The notes: a model not told the origin generated them from the sequence alone. Shown: positions 43,210 to 52,457, counted from the stretch's first letter. The stretch is 64,000 bases of DNA from G963662905 sp963676415 (GCA_963676415.1 OY781097.1:2294001-2358000); one strand, 5' to 3'. Numbers and translations are program-made.

Positions 43210-44085
43210 CGTCGGTTTCACCTTCATCTCTTTTTCGACCGCTTCTTCGATGGCTGTAGCAATATCATGGCTTTTATATAAGCTTAAATTGCCATCAAGT
43301 TTTATATGGAAAACCAGCTCTACATGCCGGCCATAGGTGTGGGCATGAAAATCGTGGGGCAGCACATCCATACCGCTCACATCACGGCATATCTGCTTGA
43401 TTTTTTTAATGTCTTTTTCATTGGGTTTTTCGCCCAAAAGCTCTGATACAGCCGACGAAATAATGGTATAAGTTACCCAGGCCAGCATAATGGCAACCAC
43501 CGCGCCCAAAGCGGCATCAATCCACCAGGCATAAGGGCTTAAGAGAATTCCGGCCAAAATAATCAAGGACGAAATCGCATCGCTTCGGTGATGCCAGCCG
43601 TCGGCTTTTACTGCTTTATTTCCTGTTTTGCGGAATACCCAAAAGCTGTATTGTGAGAGCAGCTCCTTGAAAACCACCGAAGCAATCGTGGCAACAATCG
43701 CAAAAGTGTTGAAATCTGCCGTTTCACGGGAGTTGAATTTTTTAATGGCATCAATAAAAAACTCCATGGCTACGGCACCCAGAATTACCCCGATAATCAG
43801 GGATGCAATAAGCTCAAAACGTCCGTGGCCATAAGGGTGTTTCTTGTCGGCAGGTTTCTCGCTGATGCGCGCACTGATCAGCAAAACCGCCGAAGTGGAA
43901 CTGTCGGAAAGTGTATGCCAGGCGTCCGCAATCAGCGCAACAGAACCCGAACTGATTCCGGCAGCATATTTTATGACAAAAAGTAATGTGTTGATAATCA
44001 AAGATAACCAGCCTTGTTGCCGCACAAAACGATTGCTTTGTTTTAAACTCAGGACTGTATTTTCCGCTTGTTTATCTTCCATCAT
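43177..44085 (-). CDS. Cation diffusion facilitator (Zn/Fe/Co/Ni exporter)
   Basis: A 302-aa inner-membrane metal/proton antiporter. Metal-site motifs are ADAWHTLSD in TM2 and ADGWHHRSD in TM5; the conserved HPYGHGRFE loop and a C-terminal cytoplasmic domain (about 210-302) with LPHDFHAHTYGRHVELVFHI are present. Six TM helices are expected. ATG 44085 (or 44082) is used; a frame extending to 44256 would read through both promoters and into the divergent photolyase gene. The specific metal cannot be told. Its 3' end is duplicated at 40638-40671. Confidence 0.92.
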   Translation of the reverse strand: MMEDKQAENTVLSLKQSNRFVRQQGWLSLIINTLLFVIKYAAGISSGSVALIADAWHTLSDSSTSAVLLISARISEKPADKKHPYGHGRFELIASLIIGVILGAVAMEFFIDAIKKFNSRETADFNTFAIVATIASVVFKELLSQYSFWVFRKTGNKAVKADGWHHRSDAISSLIILAGILLSPYAWWIDAALGAVVAIMLAWVTYTIISSAVSELLGEKPNEKDIKKIKQICRDVSGMDVLPHDFHAHTYGRHVELVFHIKLDGNLSLYKSHDIATAIEEAVEKEMKVKPTIHFEPRPERW

Positions 44086-44102
44086 TTGCGAGTTTATACG
44101 CA

Positions 44103-44110
44103 CAAAACTA
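44103..44110 (-). promoter_or_regulatory. -7 element (TAGTTTTG) for the CDF gene
   Basis: Exact TAnnTTTG on the minus strand, 17 nt before ATG 44085. Confidence 0.45.
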
Positions 44111-44125
44111 CCATAAATTTGGGAA

Positions 44126-44156
44126 TTGACGGAACAACATAAATCGCTTATTTTTG
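44126..44156 (+). promoter_or_regulatory. Bacteroidetes promoter (TTG-N20-TATTTTTG) for the photolyase
   Basis: TTG 44126-44128, 20-nt spacer, TATTTTTG 44149-44156, then 13 nt to ATG 44170. Full consensus with both boxes; implies a leader of about 5-9 nt. Confidence 0.7.
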
Positions 44157-44169
44157 TTCTAAAACAGTA

Positions 44170-45474
44170 ATGACGAAGAAGCGAATACATATATTTTGGT
44201 TTCGGCGCGATTTGCGTCTTAATGACAATCACGGTCTGTTTCAGGCATTGAGCCAATCTGATCCGGTTTTACCGATTTTTATTTTCGATAAGGAAATTCT
44301 GGAGCAATTGCCGTCCCGATCCGACCGCAGGGTCGATTTTATTCATCAGGCGCTGCAAAACCTGCGAGCGAAAATCAAGGAAACAGATTCGGATTTGCTG
44401 GTGAAAACAGGAAAGCCACTGGAGGTTTTTAAGGAGATAGCTGCAGCATTTGACGTTCAGGCGATTTATTGCAATACTGATTACGAGCCTTATGCGCGCA
44501 AACGCGATGATGAAGTGGCGCAATGGGCGAAAACTCAGGGAATCCGCTTTTCTTCTTTCAAAGATCAGTTGATTTTTGAAAAAGATGAGGTGCTGAAAAA
44601 AGACGGCAAGCCCTATACCGTTTTCACACCCTATGCGCGCATGTGGAGATCAACGCTGACTGACGCACCGACAAAATTTCCCTCGGAGCAGCATATCGGA
44701 AATTTCCTGAAAACCGAATCTTTTCATTTCCCATCGCTAAAGGAAATCGGTTTTGAGAAAACAGATGTCCGTTTTTCAGAGCCGGAAATCAATACAGAAA
44801 TCCTCCGTAATTACGCCCAAAAGCGTGATGTCCCTTTTGGTCAAAACACCTCCCGATTGGGTGTGCATTTGCGTTTCGGGACTGTTTCAATACGCGAGCT
44901 GTACCGTTGTTCGGTTTCGGTGAGTGATGTTTTTGTGAACGAATTGATCTGGCGGGAATTTTATCAGATGATTTTATGGCATTTCCCCCATGTGGAGCAT
45001 CGATCTTTTAAGCCTGCTTACGATCAAATTCCCTGGCACAATTCCGAAGCGGATTTTGAACTCTGGAAAAGCGGAAAAACCGGCTATCCATTGGTGGATG
45101 CGGGAATGCGCGAATTGCTTCAAACGGGCTTTATGCACAATCGTGTGCGCATGCTTTCCGCCAGTTTCCTTACGAAGCACCTTTTAATCGACTGGCGCTG
45201 GGGAGAAGCCTGGTTTGCCCAACATTTACTTGATTTTGAGCTGGCTTCCAACAATGGCGGATGGCAATGGGCTGCCGGTTCCGGTTGTGATGCCGCGCCT
45301 TATTTCCGGATTTTCAATCCCCACACCCAGCTCAAAAAGTTCGACCCGGAATTAAATTATGTCCGGCAATTCCTGCCCGAATTTGATTCCTTGGAATATC
45401 CCCAGCCCATGGTAGAGCACAGTTTTGCCCGGAACCGGGCTTTGGAGGTTTATAAGAACGGCCTCTCGACTTAG
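44170..45474 (+). CDS. phrB: Deoxyribodipyrimidine photolyase (CPD class I)
   Basis: A 434-aa light-driven DNA repair flavoprotein that splits cyclobutane pyrimidine dimers. N-terminal antenna domain (IFWFRRDLRLNDNHGLFQAL) and C-terminal FAD-binding domain with SRLGVHLRFGTVSIREL, LIWREFYQMILWHFP, GYPLVDAGMREL, MHNRVRMLSASFLTKHLLIDW and ELASNNGGWQWAAGSGCD. All the motifs that separate CPD photolyases from cryptochromes look intact, though DASH-type or cryptochrome function cannot be excluded by eye. Monocistronic; divergent from the CDF gene. Confidence 0.93.
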   Translation: MTKKRIHIFWFRRDLRLNDNHGLFQALSQSDPVLPIFIFDKEILEQLPSRSDRRVDFIHQALQNLRAKIKETDSDLLVKTGKPLEVFKEIAAAFDVQAIYCNTDYEPYARKRDDEVAQWAKTQGIRFSSFKDQLIFEKDEVLKKDGKPYTVFTPYARMWRSTLTDAPTKFPSEQHIGNFLKTESFHFPSLKEIGFEKTDVRFSEPEINTEILRNYAQKRDVPFGQNTSRLGVHLRFGTVSIRELYRCSVSVSDVFVNELIWREFYQMILWHFPHVEHRSFKPAYDQIPWHNSEADFELWKSGKTGYPLVDAGMRELLQTGFMHNRVRMLSASFLTKHLLIDWRWGEAWFAQHLLDFELASNNGGWQWAAGSGCDAAPYFRIFNPHTQLKKFDPELNYVRQFLPEFDSLEYPQPMVEHSFARNRALEVYKNGLST

Positions 45475-45660
45475 TTCGACTCCGCTCAGGCCGCTCGAGA
45501 ACCTTTGATCTTGCCTTGAAACTCACTTGAAGGTCCCTGATCGGCCTGTGCTGCAATGTGCTGAGCTTGCCGAAGTAAGCGAAGCCGAAGTGAGCCAAAA
45601 AGCTTTTTCTTTAACTCACTTGAAGGTCCCTGAGCGAAGCCGAAGGGCCTAACTCAAGAT
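45475..45660. repeat. Intergenic repeat cluster after the photolyase
   Basis: The 378-bp gap 45475-45852 begins with TTCGACTCCGCTCAGG, then a 21-bp unit AACTCACTTGAAGGTCCCTG+A present twice (45520-45540 and 45613-45633), and between them GTGCTGAGCTTGCCGAAGTA, also found in the repeat at 50721-50750. The remaining 45661-45852 is AT-rich leader of the next gene with no exact promoter element. Confidence 0.65.
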
Positions 45661-45852
45661 TATTATGTTATTTTTGAGTTATACTTCAAAATTATTGTAT
45701 TTTTTCAGATATCGTTTTAATCACTTTCTTCAAGCGGCCACAAAGTGGCTGGGGAATCTAGGAGAGAATAAACGTGTTTTGTTTAATTTTTTAAAAAAAT
45801 TATTGAACAAAACCTGTTTTCTGTCGTTCTTTGCACAAGAAAAAGCAGAGCA

Positions 45853-48249
45853 ATGAAAAATTTGAAAATTGGATTTATAAGTACCCTTATATTATTCTTA
45901 AGCGCATCAGGATTGTATGCGCAAACAGGAAGCATCAGCGGAAAGGTTTTTGATGCAAACACAAACGACCCGCTGCCTTTTACGAATGTATTGGTATGGG
46001 GCACGCAAACAGGAGCTACAACCGATCTGGATGGAAATTTCCGTATCGATGGAGTTTCGGTGGGTTATCATAGGCTTGCTGCCACACAGGTCGGTTACGA
46101 AAAAAAGATTACAACCGATTTTTTGGTAACGAAAAGCAAAGTGGCTTATATTGAAGTTGCCATGAAACAAACCACTGTTGCTTTGGAAGAAGTTGTTGTA
46201 AAAGCCAATCCATTTCTCAAAAAGGAAGAAAGTCCGGTAAGTTTGCGCACTTTGGGCATTGAGGAAATCGAAAAGAACCCCGGTTCCAACCGTGATATTT
46301 CTCGGGTAATCCAGGCGCTTCCGGGCGTAGCCAGCACTCCGGCTTACCGCAACGATGTCATTGTGCGTGGTGGTGGTCCCTCAGAAAATTCCTTTTACCT
46401 CGACGGCATCGAAATTCCGAACTTAAACCACTTTGCTACACAAGGTGCTTCAGGAGGGCCAAACGGGATTATCAATGTGGATTTTATCCGCGAAGTGGAG
46501 TTTTACTCCGGAGCTTTTCCTGCCAATCGTGGTGGCGCGCTGAGTTCGGTGATCGAATTTCGGCAAATCGAGCCCAACCGCGATAAGATGAATGTACGGG
46601 CAACATTGGGAGCCAGCGATTTAGCGCTGTCCCTGAATGGTCCTATCAGCGAAAACAGCGGGATTCTTTTTTCCGCCCGCCGTTCTTACCTGCAATTTTT
46701 ATTCGATGCAATCGGATTGCCGTTTTTGCCGACCTATAATGATTTTCAATTGAAATACGACTGGCGCGTCAACGAAAAGAACCGCATCAGCCTTATTGGC
46801 CTGGGCGCAATTGATGATTTTAAACTCAATACGGGTATTGAAAATCCGGACGATGATCAACGCTATATTTTAGGTTACCTTCCCGTGAATACGCAATGGA
46901 ATTATACGGTCGGTATTTCCTGGAAGCATTTCCATAAAAACGGTTTCAGTCAGTTGGTGGCATCGCGCAATATGCTGCGCAACAACAGTTACAAATACAA
47001 AGACAATGATGAAAGCTCCGAAGCCAATAAAATTCTGGATTATACCTCGGATGAAGCCGAAAATAAAATCCGTTATGAGCGCCTGCTGAACAGCGGAAAC
47101 TGGAAAATCCGATTTGGTGGCGGCGGACAATATGCCAGATACACCAATTCAACATATCAGAAACGCGTTATCAACAATAAACTTACGGTCATTGATTACA
47201 ACTCAAAGCTGAACCTTTTTAGTGCCGAGGCTTTTGGGCAAGTGAGCCGCAGCCTGCTTCAGGACCGACTGACGCTTTCCTTGGGTTTGCGTACCGATAT
47301 CAGCGATTATTCCAGCGAAATGAGCAATCCGCTCAACCAGCTTTCGCCTCGTTTTTCGGCCAGCTATACTCTGGCGTCAAAATGGAATATCAGTTTCAAT
47401 ACCGGACGCTATTACCAGCTTCCGGCCTATACAACGCTCGGCTTCCGCGATAATGAAGGCGATCTGGTGAACAAGGAAAATAATTTAAAGTATATTGCAG
47501 CCAACCATCTCGTGGCCGGATTGGAATTTCTACCTTCGGAGAATGCCAAAATCAGCCTTGAAGGCTTTTACAAATGGTATCAGGATTATCCTTTTTCGGT
47601 CACCGACAGCATTGCGCTGGCCAATAAAGGTGCCGATTACGGGGTTTTTGGTGATGAAGAAGTGCTCAGTATTAGCGACGGACGCGCCTATGGTTTTGAA
47701 ATCCTGGCCCGCGACCGTATGTTCGAAGGTTTGAATATCATTGTTTCCTATACTTTTGTGCGCTCCGAATTTCAATCGGCTGATGAGGAGTATATTCCGT
47801 CATCCTGGGACAACAAGCACCTCTTGAATGTAACGCTTACCAAAGGCTTCAAGAGGAATTGGGACGTGGGTTTGAAATGGCGTTTTGTAGGTGGTGCGCC
47901 CTATACGCCATACGATTTGCTTAAATCCGCAAACCGGGCCAACTGGGATGCGCAGGGAAGGGCTTATCTGGATTACGGTCGCCTGAATACCTTGAGGTTG
48001 GGCAATTTCCACCAGATGGATGTGCGTGTCGATAAGCAGTATTTCTTTGATAAATGGTCGCTGATGTTCTATCTTGATATCCAGAATCTCTACAACTTCA
48101 AAGCTACAGAACAAGATTACCTGACCAATCTGGATCCCGATGGTGTGCCCATGATCGATCCGGCGAACCCGGAAAATTACATCCTCCGCAGCATTCCGAA
48201 CGAAGCCGGACAAGTATTGCCCACGATTGGGATTATGGTTGAGTTTTAA
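45853..48249 (+). CDS. TonB-dependent receptor
   Basis: A 798-aa outer-membrane transporter. Signal peptide ending LYAQ; carboxypeptidase-regulatory-like domain (about 24-110, ISGKVFDANTNDPLPFTNVL); plug domain (about 125-240) with DISRVIQALPGVAS, NDVIVRGGGPSENSFYLDG and GGALSSVIEFR; then a 22-strand-type barrel ending IGIMVEF with a terminal Phe. No SusD-like partner is adjacent, so the substrate is not indicated. The motif set matches the SusC-independent TonB receptors common in this phylum. Confidence 0.93.
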   Translation: MKNLKIGFISTLILFLSASGLYAQTGSISGKVFDANTNDPLPFTNVLVWGTQTGATTDLDGNFRIDGVSVGYHRLAATQVGYEKKITTDFLVTKSKVAYIEVAMKQTTVALEEVVVKANPFLKKEESPVSLRTLGIEEIEKNPGSNRDISRVIQALPGVASTPAYRNDVIVRGGGPSENSFYLDGIEIPNLNHFATQGASGGPNGIINVDFIREVEFYSGAFPANRGGALSSVIEFRQIEPNRDKMNVRATLGASDLALSLNGPISENSGILFSARRSYLQFLFDAIGLPFLPTYNDFQLKYDWRVNEKNRISLIGLGAIDDFKLNTGIENPDDDQRYILGYLPVNTQWNYTVGISWKHFHKNGFSQLVASRNMLRNNSYKYKDNDESSEANKILDYTSDEAENKIRYERLLNSGNWKIRFGGGGQYARYTNSTYQKRVINNKLTVIDYNSKLNLFSAEAFGQVSRSLLQDRLTLSLGLRTDISDYSSEMSNPLNQLSPRFSASYTLASKWNISFNTGRYYQLPAYTTLGFRDNEGDLVNKENNLKYIAANHLVAGLEFLPSENAKISLEGFYKWYQDYPFSVTDSIALANKGADYGVFGDEEVLSISDGRAYGFEILARDRMFEGLNIIVSYTFVRSEFQSADEEYIPSSWDNKHLLNVTLTKGFKRNWDVGLKWRFVGGAPYTPYDLLKSANRANWDAQGRAYLDYGRLNTLRLGNFHQMDVRVDKQYFFDKWSLMFYLDIQNLYNFKATEQDYLTNLDPDGVPMIDPANPENYILRSIPNEAGQVLPTIGIMVEF

Positions 48250-48281
48250 GTCTGATATTGATTAGAGATGCTTTATATCTA

Positions 48282-48479
48282 GCCTGATTAATTTATAAAA
48301 TTTCCTCATGAGCACATTCGACAAGCCCAGTGACCACACTCAAAACACAATAAGAGAAAGGGAGCGCAGATTTTTGGCGCACAGGAATAGCCGTAGCTGT
48401 TTTGAGCACCAAAAAGATAGCATTCCTTTCTATTGCAGCGGTTTGTGTGCGCAATAGAGTATTTTGTGAATTGTTCAGT
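48282..48479 (+). repeat. Direct repeat A flanking the PhnD-like gene
   Basis: About 200 bp between the TonB receptor and the PhnD-like gene. Shares with 50499-50637, in the same order and orientation: CCTGATTAATT, CACATTCGACA-GC-CAGTG, AAAAAGATAG, ATTCCTTTCT and TATTTTGTGAATT-TTCAG. Roughly 80 percent identity in the shared blocks by eye; copy A has an extra internal segment. Confidence 0.7.
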
Positions 48480-48533
48480 TCTGAAAGCTGCTAAAAGGAT
48501 GTCCTGATTTCAGTAATCTTTGACAAATAAAAT

Positions 48534-50420
48534 CTATAGCTTGGGCTCTTTTGCTTTCCCCTGCCGCTTTTCTTCACGTTCCAGCAGGTTGATCAAGCGG
48601 TTGTATTCTTTCTCTGTAATCTTGCCGTCACTCGTAATGCGCTCTATTTCTGCTTTAAGTGAGTCGGATATTTGTGACCTTTGCGAGATTATTCCTTTAA
48701 TTTCATTGATTTTCTCTTTTAAAAACTGATAATGCTGTTCTTTAATGTAGTGTTTTTCAAAGAGTTCTCCAATCTGTAGTTTTAACTCGCTGAGGTTTTT
48801 GTCAATTTCTTTTCCCTCAAAATGTTCTTTGAGTATATTGTTGGCCAGGTGCAGCATCTGCCTGAAGCGTTTCTTTTTTCGGTAGGAAAAGAAAGTGCCT
48901 GCTGCAGCAGTGATCAGTGCGGCCAATAGTCCGATGACGCCCCAAATGTTATCTAATTTAGACCAGAAGTTGTCCCATAATCCTTCTTTAGCGGTTTTGT
49001 CAATTACTTGATTATCTGCTTTGTGCAGAATAGTAACCAGGTCGCCTTTGCTGAGCTTGGTTTCATTTTGGGGTTTCAGTACGGTAAAGCTCTCGTTCAA
49101 ATGATATGCGTCTGATTCCAATTGTGTTTTATAATGGCCTTCCGATATTTCAAAGGTATATTCATCTGTAATTCCATCGTTTGTGCCATAATGCACCATC
49201 CAGTATTGGTTTTTTCCGTCATAATCCAGTCGTGTTTTTACAGGAAATGCTTCGAGTACTTTGTTTTTAAACAGAAGTGGGAAGTCCGTTATAAGGTCAA
49301 TTGACTGGTCATGATTAAAAAGCAGTTTATTGTTGAGATAGGCCGAGATGGAGTATATATTCTGTTTGGGATGGTAAATTTTCAAAATTATGGAGTCAGC
49401 AGCATCCGATTCGCGTTTATCCAATATTTGAAATCGGTTTGTTCCTATAAGTTCCTCCTGGCAACGTTGAAGTAAAAATTCGATGGTGTCGTTATCCGGA
49501 CTTGTTTTTGTTTTGTCGTAGCGTAAATACATTTTAGCTTTATTGCGTTTTACGCCACAGAGCGGCCTAAGGCCGTTGTAGAAGTTGTCGTCGATTGGAA
49601 ACCATTGCGTTATGCCCAGGATATTTTTAAAAATTCGGTTATATATCTCTAGGTTTTCATGAGCATGAAACATAAAATCTTTTACCTGACGGCGTGTTTT
49701 TTTATCTGTTCCTGAAGCAAAAACATAAGCATTGTAAGGTATAAGGCCGGTCTTATGCAAAATCCTTAAGCTGGAAGTATCGATGGACGGCTCCTGAATG
49801 AGTGCTTCAAGATAAGTGGCAATACCATCGGTGTTCCCACCCTGCAGCGCCTTTATAGATAAAATATGGGAACCCGAAAAAAGCTCCTCTGAGGTGAAGT
49901 CCATACTGGGTTCGATACCGTTTTTTATCAAGACATTGTAGGGAAGTTTGTAGCCGGATGTGGAAAGTGTATGCGTAAACATAAACCTTTTTCCTTTCAA
50001 ATCAGCCAGTGTGTATGTATTGCTGCTGTCAAAAACTACAATTACACCATAATAACCCTTGCGCCCGTTTGCAATATGTGAGGCGAAAGCTTCTATATCG
50101 TCAAAACCATTGGCATCAAATTCCTTTTTGGCATCGATATAGGCATTGGGCGAGAATATGGCCATGTCAATTTCGTTGTGCATTAATGCGTATTTCAATC
50201 GGTCGTAGGGAAATATCTTCAAATGTGCTTTCTTCCCCGTAACCCTTGCTATCTCCTGCACAACAGGATAATAAGTGCTGTTGATTTTTGTGGAATCGCA
50301 ATAATCAACTACGCCTAAAATGAAACTGTCGGCTTTCTTTTGTGTCTGAGCATTGAGTGAGACAGAATGAAGAGAGAAACACAGAAGACTTAAGATAAAA
50401 ATATTGAATTTGTGTTTCAT
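48534..50420 (-). CDS. PhnD-like binding protein fused to TM helix and coiled coil
   Basis: A 628-aa protein. Signal peptide (LHSVSLNAQ); PhnD/TTT-type periplasmic binding domain (about 30-290) with IDMAIFSPNAYIDAKKEF, DLKGKRFMFTHTLSTSGYKL and ALQGGNTDGIATYLEAL; a middle region (about 300-490) that resembles the small alpha/beta module of CsgG/FlgO-type proteins; a TM helix (about 495-517, IWGVIGLLAALITAAAGTFF); then a cytoplasmic coiled coil ending SDGKITEKEYNRLINLLERE, like a SHOCT segment. No kinase, cyclase or HTH follows. Perhaps it signals ligand binding across the membrane to an unknown partner. Flanked by direct repeats. Confidence 0.75.
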   Translation of the reverse strand: MKHKFNIFILSLLCFSLHSVSLNAQTQKKADSFILGVVDYCDSTKINSTYYPVVQEIARVTGKKAHLKIFPYDRLKYALMHNEIDMAIFSPNAYIDAKKEFDANGFDDIEAFASHIANGRKGYYGVIVVFDSSNTYTLADLKGKRFMFTHTLSTSGYKLPYNVLIKNGIEPSMDFTSEELFSGSHILSIKALQGGNTDGIATYLEALIQEPSIDTSSLRILHKTGLIPYNAYVFASGTDKKTRRQVKDFMFHAHENLEIYNRIFKNILGITQWFPIDDNFYNGLRPLCGVKRNKAKMYLRYDKTKTSPDNDTIEFLLQRCQEELIGTNRFQILDKRESDAADSIILKIYHPKQNIYSISAYLNNKLLFNHDQSIDLITDFPLLFKNKVLEAFPVKTRLDYDGKNQYWMVHYGTNDGITDEYTFEISEGHYKTQLESDAYHLNESFTVLKPQNETKLSKGDLVTILHKADNQVIDKTAKEGLWDNFWSKLDNIWGVIGLLAALITAAAGTFFSYRKKKRFRQMLHLANNILKEHFEGKEIDKNLSELKLQIGELFEKHYIKEQHYQFLKEKINEIKGIISQRSQISDSLKAEIERITSDGKITEKEYNRLINLLEREEKRQGKAKEPKL

Positions 50421-50498
50421 GGCTGTATTCGTTTTTGTGATATATGCTGCCGAAAAATAATCATTTTTTATTAAAAAAACCAAAAATAATTTTTGTAA

Positions 50499-50637
50499 CC
50501 TGATTAATTATTGATATTTCGGTATGATCACATTCGACATGCTCAGTGGCCGCTTTCAGACCTCAATCAAAAAGATAGATATCCTTTCTTTTGCATCGGT
50601 TTTTGTGCACAATAGGATATTTTGTGAATTATTCAGG
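50499..50637 (+). repeat. Direct repeat B flanking the PhnD-like gene
   Basis: Second copy of the element at 48282-48479, 79 bp upstream of the PhnD-like ATG. Shares the same ordered blocks, ending TATTTTGTGAATTATTCAG. Confidence 0.7.
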
Positions 50638-50677
50638 TTAAGTTGAGTTTGTTTATAGAGTCGTGAATTTGTTCTAT

Positions 50678-50850
50678 AAAGTACTGCCTTGATTCAGAAT
50701 GTTCGAGGTGTTATGCTGCGATGTGCTGAGCGTTGCCGAAGTAAGCGAAGTGCATTTCTTCTGCTGGGAACGAGGAGTCCTGTCTGTACGGGATGACTGT
50801 TTCCAGCAAAAGAAAAAACGATGAGATCGGACTTTATGGACGAACTCTAA
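50678..50850. repeat. Hairpin-forming interspersed repeat, copy 2
   Basis: Matches 3654-3795: AGTACTG..CTTGATTCAG, AACGAGGAGTCC, TGTACGGGATGACTGTTTCC. It carries an additional internal 40-bp insert (GTGCTGAGCGTTGCCGAAGT) shared with the cluster after the photolyase. The arms around TTTCTTCTGCTGGGAAC still pair with only two mismatches. The 50421-51006 gap thus consists of two different repeats and a promoter. Confidence 0.75.
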
Positions 50851-50982
50851 GTAGTATGAGAAGTCTGCTAAGCGGTATTTACCAAAAGATATTTCCGAAG
50901 AAAGCAGGGCGTTTATAAGTGCGTACCTGTTTCTTCGGATTATTTCCCTAATCTGCATTTTTCTACAGCAATTATTTTACCC

Positions 50983-50990
50983 TATATTTG
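50983..50990 (+). promoter_or_regulatory. -7 element (TATATTTG) for the MBOAT gene
   Basis: Exact TAnnTTTG, 16 nt before ATG 51007. Supports 51007 as the original start of the now broken gene. Confidence 0.5.
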
Positions 50991-51006
50991 CCGCAAAATT
51001 CAGGAT

Positions 51007-52457
51007 ATGCTCTTCAGTTCGCTGATATTTTTATATACTTTCCTTCCTTTGGTGCTCATTCTTAACTTTTTGATAAGGAAAGAATACTGGAATCGCATGT
51101 TGTTGATATCCAGCTTGATATTCTTTGCTTAGGGTGGTGTTTCCTATACCTTGATATTGATATCTTCCCTGCTGATCAATTATGTTTCGGGCTTGCTTAT
51201 TGAAAAATACCGGGGCAAACCGGCTTCAAAATACGCCCTGATTGTGGGGGTAGTGCTCAATATGGGCATACTGGGCGTTTATAAATATGCCAATTTTATC
51301 GTCGAAAACATCAATTATTTCTTTGGGCTATTCAGCGATTATCAGATTTCTGATCCGGGTATTATCCTTCCACTTGGCATCTCTTTTTATACCTTTCAGG
51401 CGGTTTCTTATATTGTTGATTTATACCGGAAAGAGGCTGAGGTTCAGCGGAATTTTTTCAAATTGGCCCTTTATATCAGCTTTTTTCCGCAGCTTATTGC
51501 CGGGCCTATTGTTCGTTATCAGAACATCGCGGAGCAGCTTACAAAACGCAAAAACCACAGGGCAAACCTTACCTACGGTATCCGTCGTTTTGTAATGGGT
51601 TTGTCAAAAAAAGTATTGCTTGCCAATCAGTTTGGACTGGTGGCCGATAAGGCTTTTGCCGTTGGTATTACCGACCTGAACAGCTCAACGGCCTGGGTTG
51701 GCGTTTTGGCCTATACCATGCAGATTTATTTCGATTTTTCAGGTTATTCGGATATGGCAATCGGCCTCGGCCGGATGTTCGGGTTTCGCTTACCCGAGAA
51801 TTTCAATTTTCCCTACATCTCCCGTTCCATCAGGGAGTTTTGGCAGCGCTGGCATATCACTTTGGGTATCTGGTTTAAAAATTATCTGTATTTCCCTTTG
51901 GGTGGAAGTAAAAAAGGGTCGAACCGCACCATCATTAACCTTTTAATTGTGTTTTTTGCTACATCAATTTGGCATGGAGCCAGTTGGAATTTTGTGATTT
52001 GGGGTATGACCCACGGATTTTTCATGATGCTCGAACGGCTGGGATTAGGAAAAAAATGGATCGGATGTGGCGCCCGGTACAGCATTTTTACGCTTTGCTC
52101 ATTATTTCGGTTACCCGTGTGTTTTTCCGCGCCGAAAGCTTTGATTATGCCTGGGCTTTTTTTAAGAAGTTGTTTGTTTTTGATTTCTCGCGCCTGCATG
52201 TGGATGTTGGGCCGCTGGTGAATAACGGTACTTTTATTTTTATCACGGTCATAGGGATTTTAAGTGCTACGCCATTTTGGATAAACCTGGGCAATCGCCT
52301 TAAAAAGCTTGAAACGGGCAATTGTCCACGCTTGCGTTTTACAGGGATTAATCTCGGCGGAATTGGCGGTGCCTTGCTCGTGATCATTGCCTTGTTTCTG
52401 TGCACCATGCTTTTAGTGTCCGATTCGTATAACCCGTTTATTTATTTCAGATTCTGA
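51007..52457 (+). pseudogene. AlgI/DltB-like MBOAT O-acyltransferase, disrupted twice
   Basis: Membrane-bound O-acyltransferase of the alginate/peptidoglycan acetylation type. From ATG 51007 it reads MLFSSLIFLYTFLPLVLILN and meets an in-frame TAG at 51130-51132, where the family has Trp (IFFA-stop-GGVSY). The frame then continues through LGISFYTFQAVSYIVDLYR, the PYISRSIREFWQRWHITL core and active-site His in IWHGASWN, until a run of seven A (52050-52056), after which the remaining C-terminus (MDRMWRPVQHFYALLIISVT ... YFRF) is in the -1 frame. Two independent lesions suggest a decaying gene. Sequencing error, or frameshifting on A-AAA-AAA for the second site, are alternatives. Confidence 0.82.

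Noticed and set aside
43177..44256. CDF frame extended to 44256 (57 extra codons)
   Set aside because: The extension runs through both divergent promoters and the photolyase start and has no family similarity; ATG 44085 is used.
3643..50850. CRISPR array or riboswitch in the repeat-rich gaps
   Set aside because: Repeats are dispersed and palindromic, not regularly spaced with unique spacers, and no aptamer consensus was recognised.
51969..52457. Independent membrane gene after the MBOAT frame
   Set aside because: It is the C-terminal part of the same MBOAT protein in the -1 frame; no own start context.
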